Below are positions 8,235-15,853 of a stretch of DNA of 64,000 nt, piece after piece. The notes under the pieces were generated by a model that was given only the letters and a program-made list of their open reading frames with translations, did no database searches and was not told the DNA's origin. Positions within the stretch are counted from its first letter, which is position 1. Every line of letters starts with the position of its first letter. The stretch is from DAOWGG01 sp965369815. GTDB taxonomy: Bacteria > Patescibacteriota > Gracilibacteria > UM-FILTER-43-11. The position numbers and the translations under genes are program-made. The stretch lies in contig CBDUQS010000001.1 of NCBI GenBank assembly GCA_965369815.1, positions 1 through 64,000 of the forward strand. The letters run 5' to 3'.

Positions 8235-9062
8235 CTACCTCCGCCTCTTCAGCTCATCATAAAGTGCCTCTTCCATCACTTCCACAGGAGGCTCCTGATC
8301 GAAGAAAAGTCGGAACTGTTCAACGGCCTGATGCAAGAGCATTCGTTCACCCGAAATAGTTTGAGCTCCCGCTTTTTTAGCTTCTTTTAAAAGTTGAGTG
8401 TCCAGTGGGTTGGTAATAATATCCATCACCACCGCATGAGAGGGGATTTGTTCGGCGTGGAGGAGTGACTCTTGTGTATTGGGGGGCATTCCGACGGGTG
8501 TGGCGTTGATGATGATGTCGAAATCAGCTACAGCAATCTTTCCATGATCAATGGCTTCAATCTCAAATTCCTTCGCAAGTTCCTCCGCTTTTTCGATGGT
8601 ACGATTGTAAATATAGATGTCAGATTGAAAGTCCTTTAGGCTATAGGCAATAGCCCGAGCCGCTCCGCCTGCACCCATTACCAGAACTTTTTTAGCAATC
8701 AAATTGGTCTTTTCTCGCAGTGCCTGTATCGCGCCCATTGCATCGGTGTTGTAGCCGATCAACTTGCTGTCTTCGTTAACCACGGTGTTCACCGAACCCA
8801 CAACCTTAGCGAGTGGATCGTAATGATCCATATAGCCCATAATCTCCAGTTTATAGGGCATAGTAACACTAAATCCACCAATGTTATTCAAGTCGCTTTC
8901 ATAGCAAAAATTAGCCAGCTCTTCAGAGTCTTTCGGGTCAATATCAATCAATCGATATTCCGCGTCTAACCCCAAATGTTTAATGGCCGCATTGTGCATA
9001 GCAGGGCTGAGCGATTGGCGAACCGGATGCCCAACGATTCCGAATGTTTTTTTCATATTCAA
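8235..9062 (-). CDS. aroE: shikimate dehydrogenase
   Basis: 275 residues, or 273 if the second Met is used. It reduces 3-dehydroshikimate to shikimate with NADPH in aromatic amino acid synthesis. The substrate domain has GHPVRQSLSPAMHNAAI (about 11-27) and NIGGFSVTMPYK with the catalytic Lys. The Rossmann domain has GAGGAARAIAYSLK (about 131-144) and INATPVGMPPN. The C-terminal QAVEQFRLFFDQEPP helix is present. No other shikimate-pathway gene is in the window. The next gene upstream on the same strand is the inserted four-helix-bundle gene, then hisS. Confidence 0.95.
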   Translation of the reverse strand: MNMKKTFGIVGHPVRQSLSPAMHNAAIKHLGLDAEYRLIDIDPKDSEELANFCYESDLNNIGGFSVTMPYKLEIMGYMDHYDPLAKVVGSVNTVVNEDSKLIGYNTDAMGAIQALREKTNLIAKKVLVMGAGGAARAIAYSLKDFQSDIYIYNRTIEKAEELAKEFEIEAIDHGKIAVADFDIIINATPVGMPPNTQESLLHAEQIPSHAVVMDIITNPLDTQLLKEAKKAGAQTISGERMLLHQAVEQFRLFFDQEPPVEVMEEALYDELKRRR

Positions 9063-9108
9063 ATAGTTATCAAATGGCTGTCAGCTCTCCCGAATACTCG
9101 GGATCGCG

Positions 9109-9593
9109 CTTTCAGATTGCTTTCAAATAGTCTACTTTTCCAAGTCATTAATTATTACTTTGATGAAGTTTAAGAGTTTAATTGAAAGATTTTTATATTG
9201 ATTTAAGAAGTATTCATATTCCATTTTATCAATATATTTCTTTTTATAAAGCATAATAATATGACTCTGAGTTTCATCGCTTGATCCTAGTGATATATTC
9301 AAAAATCTTATTAACTCCTTTTGATAGATTCTTTTGGCATAGCCTTCAGCGATGTTTGCTGAAATAGAACTAGAGGATCTGATTATCTGGCTATACTCAT
9401 TGATCCTCCAATAATTATTAATCTTTTTTGCTTGGCTTTCGATTTCTTCAGCTAATTTTATGGATATTTTATATATCTTTAGTTCACTAAAATGCATAAT
9501 TTTATAATTCATTTAAATTCAAAATAGATTGTCAGATTAACTAAAATTAATGACTGAATCAAACAAAAAAGCTATTTGGTAGCAATCTGAAAG
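9109..9593. mobile_element. inverted-repeat-flanked four-helix-bundle cassette
   Basis: The 22-base sequence at 9109-9130 (CTTTCAGATTGCTTTCAAATAG) matches the complement of 9572-9593 at 20 of 22 positions. The repeats bracket a single small gene (9132-9512), whose stop codon lies one base inside the left repeat. This is the architecture of rRNA intervening sequences, but it sits between aroE and hisS. No transposase is present. Confidence 0.6.
9132..9512 (-). CDS. four helix bundle protein (23S rRNA intervening-sequence family)
   Basis: 126 residues. The second in-frame Met (9497, MHFSELKIYKISIKL..) gives the usual family N-terminus and may be the true start. Family hallmarks are a first helix beginning F-x-x-L-x-I/V-Y, and the conserved IIRSSSSISANIAEGYAKR loop/helix (about 64-82). 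The third helix is LIRFLNISLGSSDETQSHIIML and the last is LSIKLLNFIKVIINDLEK. Members were first described in intervening sequences of 23S rRNA and are also widespread as free-standing genes. The molecular role is unknown. The gene is enclosed by 22-bp inverted repeats and is more AT-rich than its neighbours aroE and hisS, consistent with insertion. Confidence 0.9.
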   Translation of the reverse strand: MNYKIMHFSELKIYKISIKLAEEIESQAKKINNYWRINEYSQIIRSSSSISANIAEGYAKRIYQKELIRFLNISLGSSDETQSHIIMLYKKKYIDKMEYEYFLNQYKNLSIKLLNFIKVIINDLEK

Positions 9594-9603
9594 CAATTTG
9601 AAT

Positions 9604-10914
9604 TTACTCCTCCCAAAATGTTCGATTTTTCACTTTCTTCCCTCCAAGCTTCTCCACAACTATATTCACAATTTCATCAATTGAAACGATTTCCTGACTT
9701 CCCTTATCCATATCCCGAAGAATAATGGTACCTTCTTGAACTTCAATCTGACCGAGGATTAGTGAATAGTGAGCTTGCAGACGATCGGCAACGCGCATTT
9801 GGGATTTAATCGAGGCTTTTCCAGCAGATCCAACAACATTTAGTCCATGTTCACGAAGCTCATTTAAAAGAGAAAGGGATCGCTTTTTAGCGATGTGTCC
9901 AAGTTGAGCAACAAATACCTGAATGCGGTCTTTATTAGGTGGGCGAATGCCCGATTCTTTCATATATTCAATGGTGCGCTCAACTCCAGCGGCATACCCC
10001 ATGGCAGGAGTGGGTTGACCACCCATTAACTCAACCAATCCATCATAACGACCTCCGCCTCCAGTGGCGTTCTGAGCACCGTCTTTCTGGCTCCAGAATT
10101 CAAATACGGTGTGCGTGTAATAATCTAAGCCACGAACGAGTTGTGGATTTTCTTCGTAAGGAACTTTGAGTTCATCTAAAAATTCTTTCACAAGTTTGTA
10201 ATGTTCTTTGGTTTCTTCACTCATCACATTGTCAAATTTGGGTGCCATAGAGGCAAGGATCTGACAGTCTTCCTCTTTACAGTCCAAAAGCCGTAGGGGA
10301 TTTTTATGAAGTCGATTTTGACAATCCTCACATAAGCTTCGCTCTTTGCCAGTGTAAAAATTCACCAAATCTTCATGGAATTTTTTACGATCTTCAGGGC
10401 CACCAATCGTATTGATCTGAAGCTTCAGTCGATCCGCAATGCCAAGATCTTGATTGATCTTGTGGGCGAGATAAATGATTTGTGCATCCACCGCTGGATC
10501 TTGCTCACCAATTACCTCAAATCCCAATTGGTGAAATTGACGATAGCGACCTTTCTGAGGACGACTGTATCGGAAAAATGGTTCAAAATAGTAAAGCTCT
10601 ACCGGTTGTGGCAGCTGATACATGCCGTGCTGTAAATAAGCTCGTACGGTGCCGGCGGTTCCTTCAGGACGCAAAGCCATTCGCTTCCCGCTTTTGCTCT
10701 CAAAAATAAACATTTCCTTCTCCACAATGTCCGTCGCTTCCCCCAAGCTATGAGTAAAAACATCAACGTTCTCAAACATGGGCGTGCTGATACGACGAAA
10801 ACCCGCTTCACGACAGCGATGTCGAACCACCTTTTTTATAAATGAAAAATAAAGGTGATCATCAGGAAGAATGTCGTGAGTGCCTTTCGAACTTTGATAC
10901 TTGGGAGAGCTCAT
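9604..10914 (-). CDS. hisS: histidine--tRNA ligase
   Basis: 436 residues, class II synthetase. Visible are the start of motif 1 (KGTHDILPDD..), the TPMFENVDVFTHSLGEATDIVEKEMF region, and motif 2 (RMALRPEGTAGTVRAYLQHG). These are followed by YFEPFFRYSRPQKGRYRQFHQLGFEVIG, the HisRS-specific LVRGLDYYTHTVFEFW, and motif 3 in AMGYAAGVERTIEYM. The C-terminal anticodon-binding domain starts near IQVFVAQLGHIAKKRSL. A zinc-type CEDCQ..CKEEDC segment is inserted near residues 195-220, as in many HisRS insertion domains. It charges tRNA-His for translation. Confidence 0.97.
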   Translation of the reverse strand: MSSPKYQSSKGTHDILPDDHLYFSFIKKVVRHRCREAGFRRISTPMFENVDVFTHSLGEATDIVEKEMFIFESKSGKRMALRPEGTAGTVRAYLQHGMYQLPQPVELYYFEPFFRYSRPQKGRYRQFHQLGFEVIGEQDPAVDAQIIYLAHKINQDLGIADRLKLQINTIGGPEDRKKFHEDLVNFYTGKERSLCEDCQNRLHKNPLRLLDCKEEDCQILASMAPKFDNVMSEETKEHYKLVKEFLDELKVPYEENPQLVRGLDYYTHTVFEFWSQKDGAQNATGGGGRYDGLVELMGGQPTPAMGYAAGVERTIEYMKESGIRPPNKDRIQVFVAQLGHIAKKRSLSLLNELREHGLNVVGSAGKASIKSQMRVADRLQAHYSLILGQIEVQEGTIILRDMDKGSQEIVSIDEIVNIVVEKLGGKKVKNRTFWEE

Positions 10915-11021
10915 AGGTTGAAAAATTAAGGAAATTAATCACTAACTATTACCATATCATAAAATGTATATGTGTACAACATAATAGCTCAGAGCTCATA
11001 TCCTAAACCCGAGATCAGAGA

Positions 11022-12485
11022 TTATTTTACATCCCTCGCAAGAACGAGTCCGTCGAGACGAGGTTCCCATACAATTCCTTTCTTAAGGGCGTAAAGTCTT
11101 GATGACTCGAAGAGGGGAATTCCAATAAGATCCTTATCAACCAATTCCATAATCTGCTGCAGAGTTTGAAGGCGAATTTCGGGGTTGAGTTCCTGACGGC
11201 TTTTTTCAATCAATTTATTCACAAAGACATTCTTATATCGCCCATTATTAAATTCGCCCTCGCTATGAATAAAGTTATCTAAAAAGTCACCCGCATCCCC
11301 ATTTTCCGCCTGCCAGCCAATCACGAAAAGCTGAGATTCATTGTTTTTAATGCGATCCAAAAGTTCTTCGGGGGGGATAACGTTGTCTTCCACCAAGAAG
11401 CCGGCATCTAAAAGCTGTTTTTTTACGTAATCGGTAAGTGTTCGATAGGTGGCCAAAGAGTCGAGAGTGATTTTTTTACGTTGTTCACCAAATAAGTTCT
11501 TCGCTCGTTTTTCTTCCGAAAATTCAGGAGCGGATATAGTGGGGTTGTATCCAAAAACTCCAGGAGCAATGAATTGAGAAACCTGACGCACAAAGTCGTT
11601 ACCAATTTCTTCAATACGATCGGGATTAAAAATGCTTTGAATGGCTTCACGAATCGAACGATCGGCAAGAAGAGAGTCATCTAGCTTAAACATCATAAAA
11701 TTCACCTCCAGGCTATAGCTGGTTTTTACTTGATCTTGAGGAAGGCTAAGCGCTTGATCACGTGGAACGGCTACAAGAATATCAATTAAATCTTTTTCAA
11801 AATCAGTTTGTCGTTGGTTTTTATTCTTAACAACAGAGTAATTCACATTCTTATAAGTGGGCATTCGCCCCCAGTAATCCATGTAAGCTGAAAGGGAGAG
11901 GTTACTTCCTTTTTCCCAATTTTCTACACGATAGGGCCCAGTTCCCATTTGCTCCTTAGGAGAAATAAAGAATTTAGTTAATTTTGAAAGAATCAAAGGA
12001 TCCGATTCCTTGGTAATAATTTGAATTGAAAAGGGATCGATAATTTTAATTTCATCAATGGTGCTCAGTAGGCTTTCCATCTGACTACCTCCGTTTTTAA
12101 GGGCATTATCAAGACTACTGACAACACTATCAGCATTAAAAGGAGTTCCATCATGAAAGGTAACATCTTTACGAAGTTTGAATTCCCAAATCGTTGGATC
12201 TAGATTACCCCAAGATACCGCCAAGGCAGGGACTATTCTTAGATTTCGGTCAAAACCAACTAACCCTTCGTAAACATTAGCGGTTCGAATCTGATTATTA
12301 AGATTTAGGCTGTGTTGAGAAAGGTTGGTGGCAGGGGTATTAAGAACAATCTCGAGAGTACCACTTTCAAATCGTTGAGGCCCAAGTATTTTATTAGGAA
12401 GAGTGGTAAAGAAAAAGCCTTTATTAAGAAAAACAATAAGGGCGGCAAGAATGAGGAATCCGATAAAATAATCTTTTTTTGTCAT
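11022..12485 (-). CDS. peptide/nickel-type ABC substrate-binding protein (SBP family 5)
   Basis: 487 residues. An N-terminal hydrophobic anchor (YFIGFLILAALIVFLNKGFFF) has no lipobox Cys, so the protein is probably membrane-tethered. The extracellular part has the SBP_bac_5 layout: NVYEGLVGFDRNLRIVPALAVSW near residues 72-94, WEFKLRKDVTFHDGTPFNADSVV, and a second lobe with the GTGPYRVENWEKGSNLSL signature. The C-terminus has QTLQQIMELVDKDLIGIPLFE. Family members deliver oligopeptides or other ligands to an ABC permease, but no permease or ATPase genes are adjacent. It may work with distant components or act as a receptor. Confidence 0.88.
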   Translation of the reverse strand: MTKKDYFIGFLILAALIVFLNKGFFFTTLPNKILGPQRFESGTLEIVLNTPATNLSQHSLNLNNQIRTANVYEGLVGFDRNLRIVPALAVSWGNLDPTIWEFKLRKDVTFHDGTPFNADSVVSSLDNALKNGGSQMESLLSTIDEIKIIDPFSIQIITKESDPLILSKLTKFFISPKEQMGTGPYRVENWEKGSNLSLSAYMDYWGRMPTYKNVNYSVVKNKNQRQTDFEKDLIDILVAVPRDQALSLPQDQVKTSYSLEVNFMMFKLDDSLLADRSIREAIQSIFNPDRIEEIGNDFVRQVSQFIAPGVFGYNPTISAPEFSEEKRAKNLFGEQRKKITLDSLATYRTLTDYVKKQLLDAGFLVEDNVIPPEELLDRIKNNESQLFVIGWQAENGDAGDFLDNFIHSEGEFNNGRYKNVFVNKLIEKSRQELNPEIRLQTLQQIMELVDKDLIGIPLFESSRLYALKKGIVWEPRLDGLVLARDVK

Positions 12486-12507
12486 TTTGATTGCTAATGT
12501 TTTATTT

Positions 12508-12538
12508 AAAAACCCCGATAGGTTATCGGGGTTTATTA
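12508..12538 (-). terminator. intrinsic terminator after the STAS gene
   Basis: A perfect GC-rich stem ACCCCGATA / TATCGGGGT region centred near 12523 is flanked by A- and T-runs on both sides. It can act on the minus strand, downstream of the STAS gene stop at 12566 and before the ABC-binding-protein gene. Confidence 0.8.
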
Positions 12539-12565
12539 TATCTAAGTAAGGAATGTCTGTCGACC

Positions 12566-13249
12566 TTAAGCAACAGGGGGAGTTTGAGGCGTTTCTGATG
12601 CAGGTGCAGGTTCAGCAGGAGCTTCCGCTACAGGTGCTTCAGGAGCAGGTGCAGGTTCAGCAGGAGCTTCCGCTATAGGTGCTTCAGGAGCAGGTGCAGG
12701 TGCAGGTTCAGCAGGAGCTTCCGCTACAGGTGCTTCAGGTGCAGGTGCAGGTTCAGCAGGAGCTTCCGCTACAGGAGCTTCCGCTACAGGTGCCACTTCA
12801 GCTACAGGCTCAGGACTCACAGCAGGCTCAGCAGGAGCAGGAGTAGGTGCCGCTTGTGTTGTTGGAGTTACTGGTGCCGCAGAAACACTATTGCCAAGGG
12901 CTAATTTTGCTTCCTCAAGGCTGTCATGAATATTAATAATTTGAGTAATTCCTACTACTTTTAAAATATCAAGAATATTGGCACGGGGACGAGCGATTAC
13001 CACTTGCCCTCCTTTTCCTGCAACACGAGAATACCAATCGGTTACATATCCAATTGATTTTGAATTCATGTAGGCTAGTTCAGAAAAATCCAAAAGTAGA
13101 TAAGGGGTTTCGCTCCCATCAATCACTTCATAGATTTTTTTAGCCTCTTCATCCACATTGGTTTCATCCAACTGGCCCACAAAACCGATCACCTTAATAG
13201 GTTTTCCGTTTGCATCTTCGTCCTGAATAGTAATTTGAACTTCTGCCAT
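12566..13249 (-). CDS. STAS-domain protein with Ala/Pro/Glu repeat tail
   Basis: 227 residues. Residues 1-115 form a STAS domain of the anti-sigma-factor-antagonist type: a strand YLLLDFSELAYMNSKSIGYV, with the usual D-S-x-G phosphorylation loop replaced by N-S-K-S, and later GQVVIARPRANILDILKVVGI. The rest is a low-complexity tail of repeated EAPVAEAPAEPAPAP-type units, encoded by near-identical repeats of about 45 bases at 12590-12800. The gene directly follows an RsbW-like kinase gene on the same strand, so the two probably form a partner-switching pair. The missing acidic residue makes it uncertain whether it is phosphorylated. The tail may be a flexible linker or wall-spanning spacer. 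Confidence 0.82.
   Translation of the reverse strand: MAEVQITIQDEDANGKPIKVIGFVGQLDETNVDEEAKKIYEVIDGSETPYLLLDFSELAYMNSKSIGYVTDWYSRVAGKGGQVVIARPRANILDILKVVGITQIINIHDSLEEAKLALGNSVSAAPVTPTTQAAPTPAPAEPAVSPEPVAEVAPVAEAPVAEAPAEPAPAPEAPVAEAPAEPAPAPAPEAPIAEAPAEPAPAPEAPVAEAPAEPAPASETPQTPPVA
12590..12800 (-). repeat. tandem repeats of about 45 bp inside the STAS gene
   Basis: Four to five near-identical units containing GGTTCAGCAGGAGCTTCCGC alternate with GGTGCTTCAGGAGCAGG-like segments. They encode the Ala/Pro/Glu tail. Slippage between units could change tail length between strains. Confidence 0.75.
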
Positions 13250-13306
13250 TTTTCTTTTGTTTTAAGTGTTATAAGTTGTAAATTGATTCAAAGATCTAAG
13301 ATCTAA

Positions 13307-13330
13307 GACCTGCCTGCCGGCAGGCAGGTC
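13307..13330. repeat. 24-bp perfect GC-rich palindrome
   Basis: A perfect palindrome built on CCTGCCTGCC / GGCAGGCAGG, extended by GA at the left and TC at the right end, lies between the HATPase and STAS genes. It is preceded by AAGATCTAAGATCTAAG repeats. It would form a very stable hairpin in the intergenic RNA and has no T-run, so mRNA processing or stabilisation is as plausible as termination. Confidence 0.7.
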
Positions 13331-13337
13331 AGAAATA

Positions 13338-13922
13338 TTAAAGTTGCTCTCCTTCCTCTAAATACTTTACCACATGAACTGTTAGACCACCTTGTTCATT
13401 GTCTTTGAATTCAAGTACATCTGTCCAGTTGGCCACAATTTGAGGAAGGCCACGACCACGAATAGAAGTCATTTGAGTGGGATCCATATTTTTCCTCTCC
13501 TCAATAAGGGCAGTCATTTCTTGGGCTGATTTTTTACTAGGTCCTGTTCCGGTATCTTCAGCAAAAATTTCAATACTTTTACCTTTTTGGCTTACAAAGG
13601 TGATCTTTACATCCTTCCCAGCAGCAGAGCCAAATTCAATCGCATTATTAACTAATTCATCAACCACTGATTGAAAACGGAAAGCCCATTGCTCAGAGAA
13701 TCCTGTCATATTTCGAACCACATTCATCGTAAAATCACGAAGCCCTGATATAAAGTAGGCATTCGTTGGAATAATGATAGCAATTTTTATAGGAACCTCT
13801 CCCTCGGAATTAGCCTTATTAATCACACTTTGTTCCTCCGGATGTGTTGGATCAGGAGTCGGTGCACTAACGGGAGCAGGAGCAGGAGGGGTTGCCTGTG
13901 GGGTAGTATTATCTCCATCCAT
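13338..13922 (-). CDS. RsbW/SpoIIAB-like ATP-binding (HATPase) protein
   Basis: 194 residues. A Pro/Thr/Ala-rich N-terminal 40 residues precede a GHKL ATPase domain. The N box is DELVNNAIEFG (about 88-98), the G1 box is EDTGTGPSKK (about 117-126) and the G2 box is RGRGLPQIV (about 153-161). This is the anti-sigma-factor/serine-kinase subfamily rather than a sensor histidine kinase, since it lacks a dimerisation helix and membrane segments. It sits directly upstream of a STAS gene, the classic antagonist partner. No sigma factor gene is in the window, so the target is unknown. Confidence 0.85.
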   Translation of the reverse strand: MDGDNTTPQATPPAPAPVSAPTPDPTHPEEQSVINKANSEGEVPIKIAIIIPTNAYFISGLRDFTMNVVRNMTGFSEQWAFRFQSVVDELVNNAIEFGSAAGKDVKITFVSQKGKSIEIFAEDTGTGPSKKSAQEMTALIEERKNMDPTQMTSIRGRGLPQIVANWTDVLEFKDNEQGGLTVHVVKYLEEGEQL

Positions 13923-14016
13923 AATTAAATGTTTTTTTAACCTTTCTATTTATTTTATCATTTTTTCCCCAAAATATCAAGGGGTTTCACTGGTTTTTAG
14001 TGCTTTTAGCCAACGT

Positions 14017-15000
14017 TTATTCAGATTCCAAAACGCCTCCAGATATTAAACGTAAATCTTCGGGCGGCCAAAGAACAATTAAAACACGTCCACTAATGTT
14101 TTCCTCACTAATGTAAGGAGTGTAGTTCTCGTCAATCGGTGAGAACCAATGTCGGGAGTCATTGCTGTGATTGCGGTTGTCTCCTAATGCAAAATAATAC
14201 CCTTCAGGAATCTTGAACTCATCCTCTCCAGGAGTTTTTTTGAAATAAGTATGAAATTTATTTTCTTCATTTAAGTAATTCTCATCTAACTCCACAAATT
14301 CATCACCTTCAAGTGCTTTTAAATAAGTTCGTCCATTTTCTATTCGAATAATATCTCCAGGGATCCCAATAATTCTTTTAACAAAATATTCTGGCCCCGT
14401 TGAATTATAGATTCGTATCGAATAGCTTTCGTTAGGGCGACCTTGAATCGCAATAGCCTCCTGATCAACCTCATCGTTACTAACTAATTTTTTAGTAGAA
14501 TGATTCCAGCTTAAATCCGCAGAGCTTCCATTGTCTTTCTGACCGCTGGACTGAAAATAGATCAAATCATTCTCGCGAACCCTATCTTGGCAAAACCATA
14601 GGCGTCGTACGAGTTCATTTTGGCAGTAAAATACTTTTTTATTCGCTTTTAGATCGCTAATATCAAGCATTCCCAATCCTTGATCGTCGGTAATAACCGT
14701 TTCATCGAATTTATAGGAATATTTGTTGGTAATAGGGGGGAGAAAGACAATAGGGTCCCCACGGTTAGGCTCGCCAAGATGATAACTAAGTTTATCGATT
14801 AAAATAAATTCATTATTATGAAGTGTGTCAGCCATAGAAGAGCCAATCACTCGAAACGGAGATATGAGGAAAGTGCGAATCAGAACAACTAAAACAATAA
14901 TAACAACCGCATTGTAAAGAATATCGGCCAAAAAAAGACCGAATTCCTTCAACGGGCGCTTGAAATAATTTTTATGATTTGGCTTTTTATGCAGTTTCAT
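14017..15000 (-). CDS. lepB: signal peptidase I with a large internal insertion
   Basis: 327 residues, well above a minimal bacterial LepB. It removes signal peptides from exported proteins at the outer face of the membrane. One membrane helix lies at about 23-47. Catalytic Ser is in GSSMADTL (Ser55) and catalytic Lys is in EYFVKRIIGIPGD (Lys208). Box E, GDNRNHSNDSR, is at about 273-283. Between RGDPIVFLPP (about 80-89) and the Lys box, which are normally only 10-20 residues apart, lies an extra segment of about 110 residues with two Cys (YCQNEL, FCQDR). The many secreted proteins of this window are its likely substrates. Confidence 0.93.
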   Translation of the reverse strand: MKLHKKPNHKNYFKRPLKEFGLFLADILYNAVVIIVLVVLIRTFLISPFRVIGSSMADTLHNNEFILIDKLSYHLGEPNRGDPIVFLPPITNKYSYKFDETVITDDQGLGMLDISDLKANKKVFYCQNELVRRLWFCQDRVRENDLIYFQSSGQKDNGSSADLSWNHSTKKLVSNDEVDQEAIAIQGRPNESYSIRIYNSTGPEYFVKRIIGIPGDIIRIENGRTYLKALEGDEFVELDENYLNEENKFHTYFKKTPGEDEFKIPEGYYFALGDNRNHSNDSRHWFSPIDENYTPYISEENISGRVLIVLWPPEDLRLISGGVLESE

Positions 15001-15072
15001 ACAGGGAAATTAACGCCCATAAAGATTAAAGGGATTTTAAGTTATTTACAAGGTTTTTCATTTTTGCAATAA

Positions 15073-15150
15073 TGGTAGCGATAAAAATAAAAAAAATACC
15101 ATTGGATAATCTGTAAAATCTTTTAATCAGGTTAATCAGTGGTCGAAAAT
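15073..15150. repeat. direct repeat copy A flanking the PH-domain gene
   Basis: Contains TGGTAGCGATA, then AAAAAATACCATTGGATAAT and TTAATCAGTGGTC. It is about 80 percent identical over 60 bases to 15770-15830, in the same orientation. The core ATAATCTGT..AATCAGTGGTC resembles a common intergenic repeat family of accessory regions. Confidence 0.65.
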
Positions 15151-15154
15151 AAAA

Positions 15155-15730
15155 ATGATCGTCGATAAAATTATATTTGCAAAACATCTTGAGAAAGGAG
15201 AAAAGATCCTCTATTCAGTGCATAAGCATTGGATTGAAATGATGAAATCTGGAATAGAGGTGGGGTTTTTCGGACTTCTCCTTCCATGGACACTGTATTC
15301 AATTGGGTTTAATACTGAGTTATTCTTTTGGGTGGCGGTGTTTTGGTCTATCTTTGCTTACATTCGTTTTATATACATATTGATCGATTGGTATTCAGAT
15401 ACGTGGCTGATCACCACAATGAGTATTATTACTATTGAGTGGAAAGGGATTTTTAGTAACAATGCCGCTCGTCTTGGCTATGAAGATGTGGAGGGGGCAG
15501 CCTATGAGATTCAGGGGTTTTGGGGAACAATTTTGCGTTACGGGCACATGACACTTCGAGTAATGTCGGGATCTCATGCACAACTTAAAAACGTCGCCAA
15601 TCCAAAAAAAGCAGAATTGGCGATCGCCCGCTTCCAAGATCAGTTCTTAAATGATCGAAACATGCAAGACACTGATAGTTTAAAGGCCCTTCTTTCTAGT
15701 TTAGTCGCTCATCATAACCGAAATAAATAA
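15155..15730 (+). CDS. bacterial PH-domain membrane protein
   Basis: 191 residues. Two hydrophobic segments (about 31-70: GIEVGFFGLLLPWTLYSIG and LFFWVAVFWSIFAYIRFIYI) precede a bacterial PH (bPH2-like) domain. The domain contains DWYSDTWLITTMSIITIEW, then GYEDVEGAAYEIQGFWGTILRYGHMTLRVMSG and a closing helix KKAELAIARFQDQF. This layout is typical of YdbS/YdbT-like membrane proteins of unknown function. The gene is bracketed by 60-80-bp direct repeats, which suggests insertion or duplication of the segment. The HEPN-like gene follows after copy B. Confidence 0.82.
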   Translation: MIVDKIIFAKHLEKGEKILYSVHKHWIEMMKSGIEVGFFGLLLPWTLYSIGFNTELFFWVAVFWSIFAYIRFIYILIDWYSDTWLITTMSIITIEWKGIFSNNAARLGYEDVEGAAYEIQGFWGTILRYGHMTLRVMSGSHAQLKNVANPKKAELAIARFQDQFLNDRNMQDTDSLKALLSSLVAHHNRNK

Positions 15731-15739
15731 ATCGCCCAG

Positions 15740-15830
15740 TGGCAGCGATATCCAATGCCTCTAAAAACAAAAAAATACCATTGAATAATCTGTGTAACCC
15801 TTGAAATCAGCTTAATCAGTGGTCAAAAAC
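15740..15830. repeat. direct repeat copy B flanking the PH-domain gene
   Basis: TGGCAGCGATA and AAAAAATACCATTGAATAAT followed by AATCAGCTTAATCAGTGGTC match copy A at 15073-15150 in the same orientation. A small insertion lies between the two blocks. Confidence 0.65.
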
Positions 15831-15853
15831 AAAAACAAAAATACAATTCAAAT

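Noticed and set aside
12590..12800. CRISPR array
   Set aside because: The regular repeats have no unique spacers and are in-frame codon repeats of the STAS protein tail.
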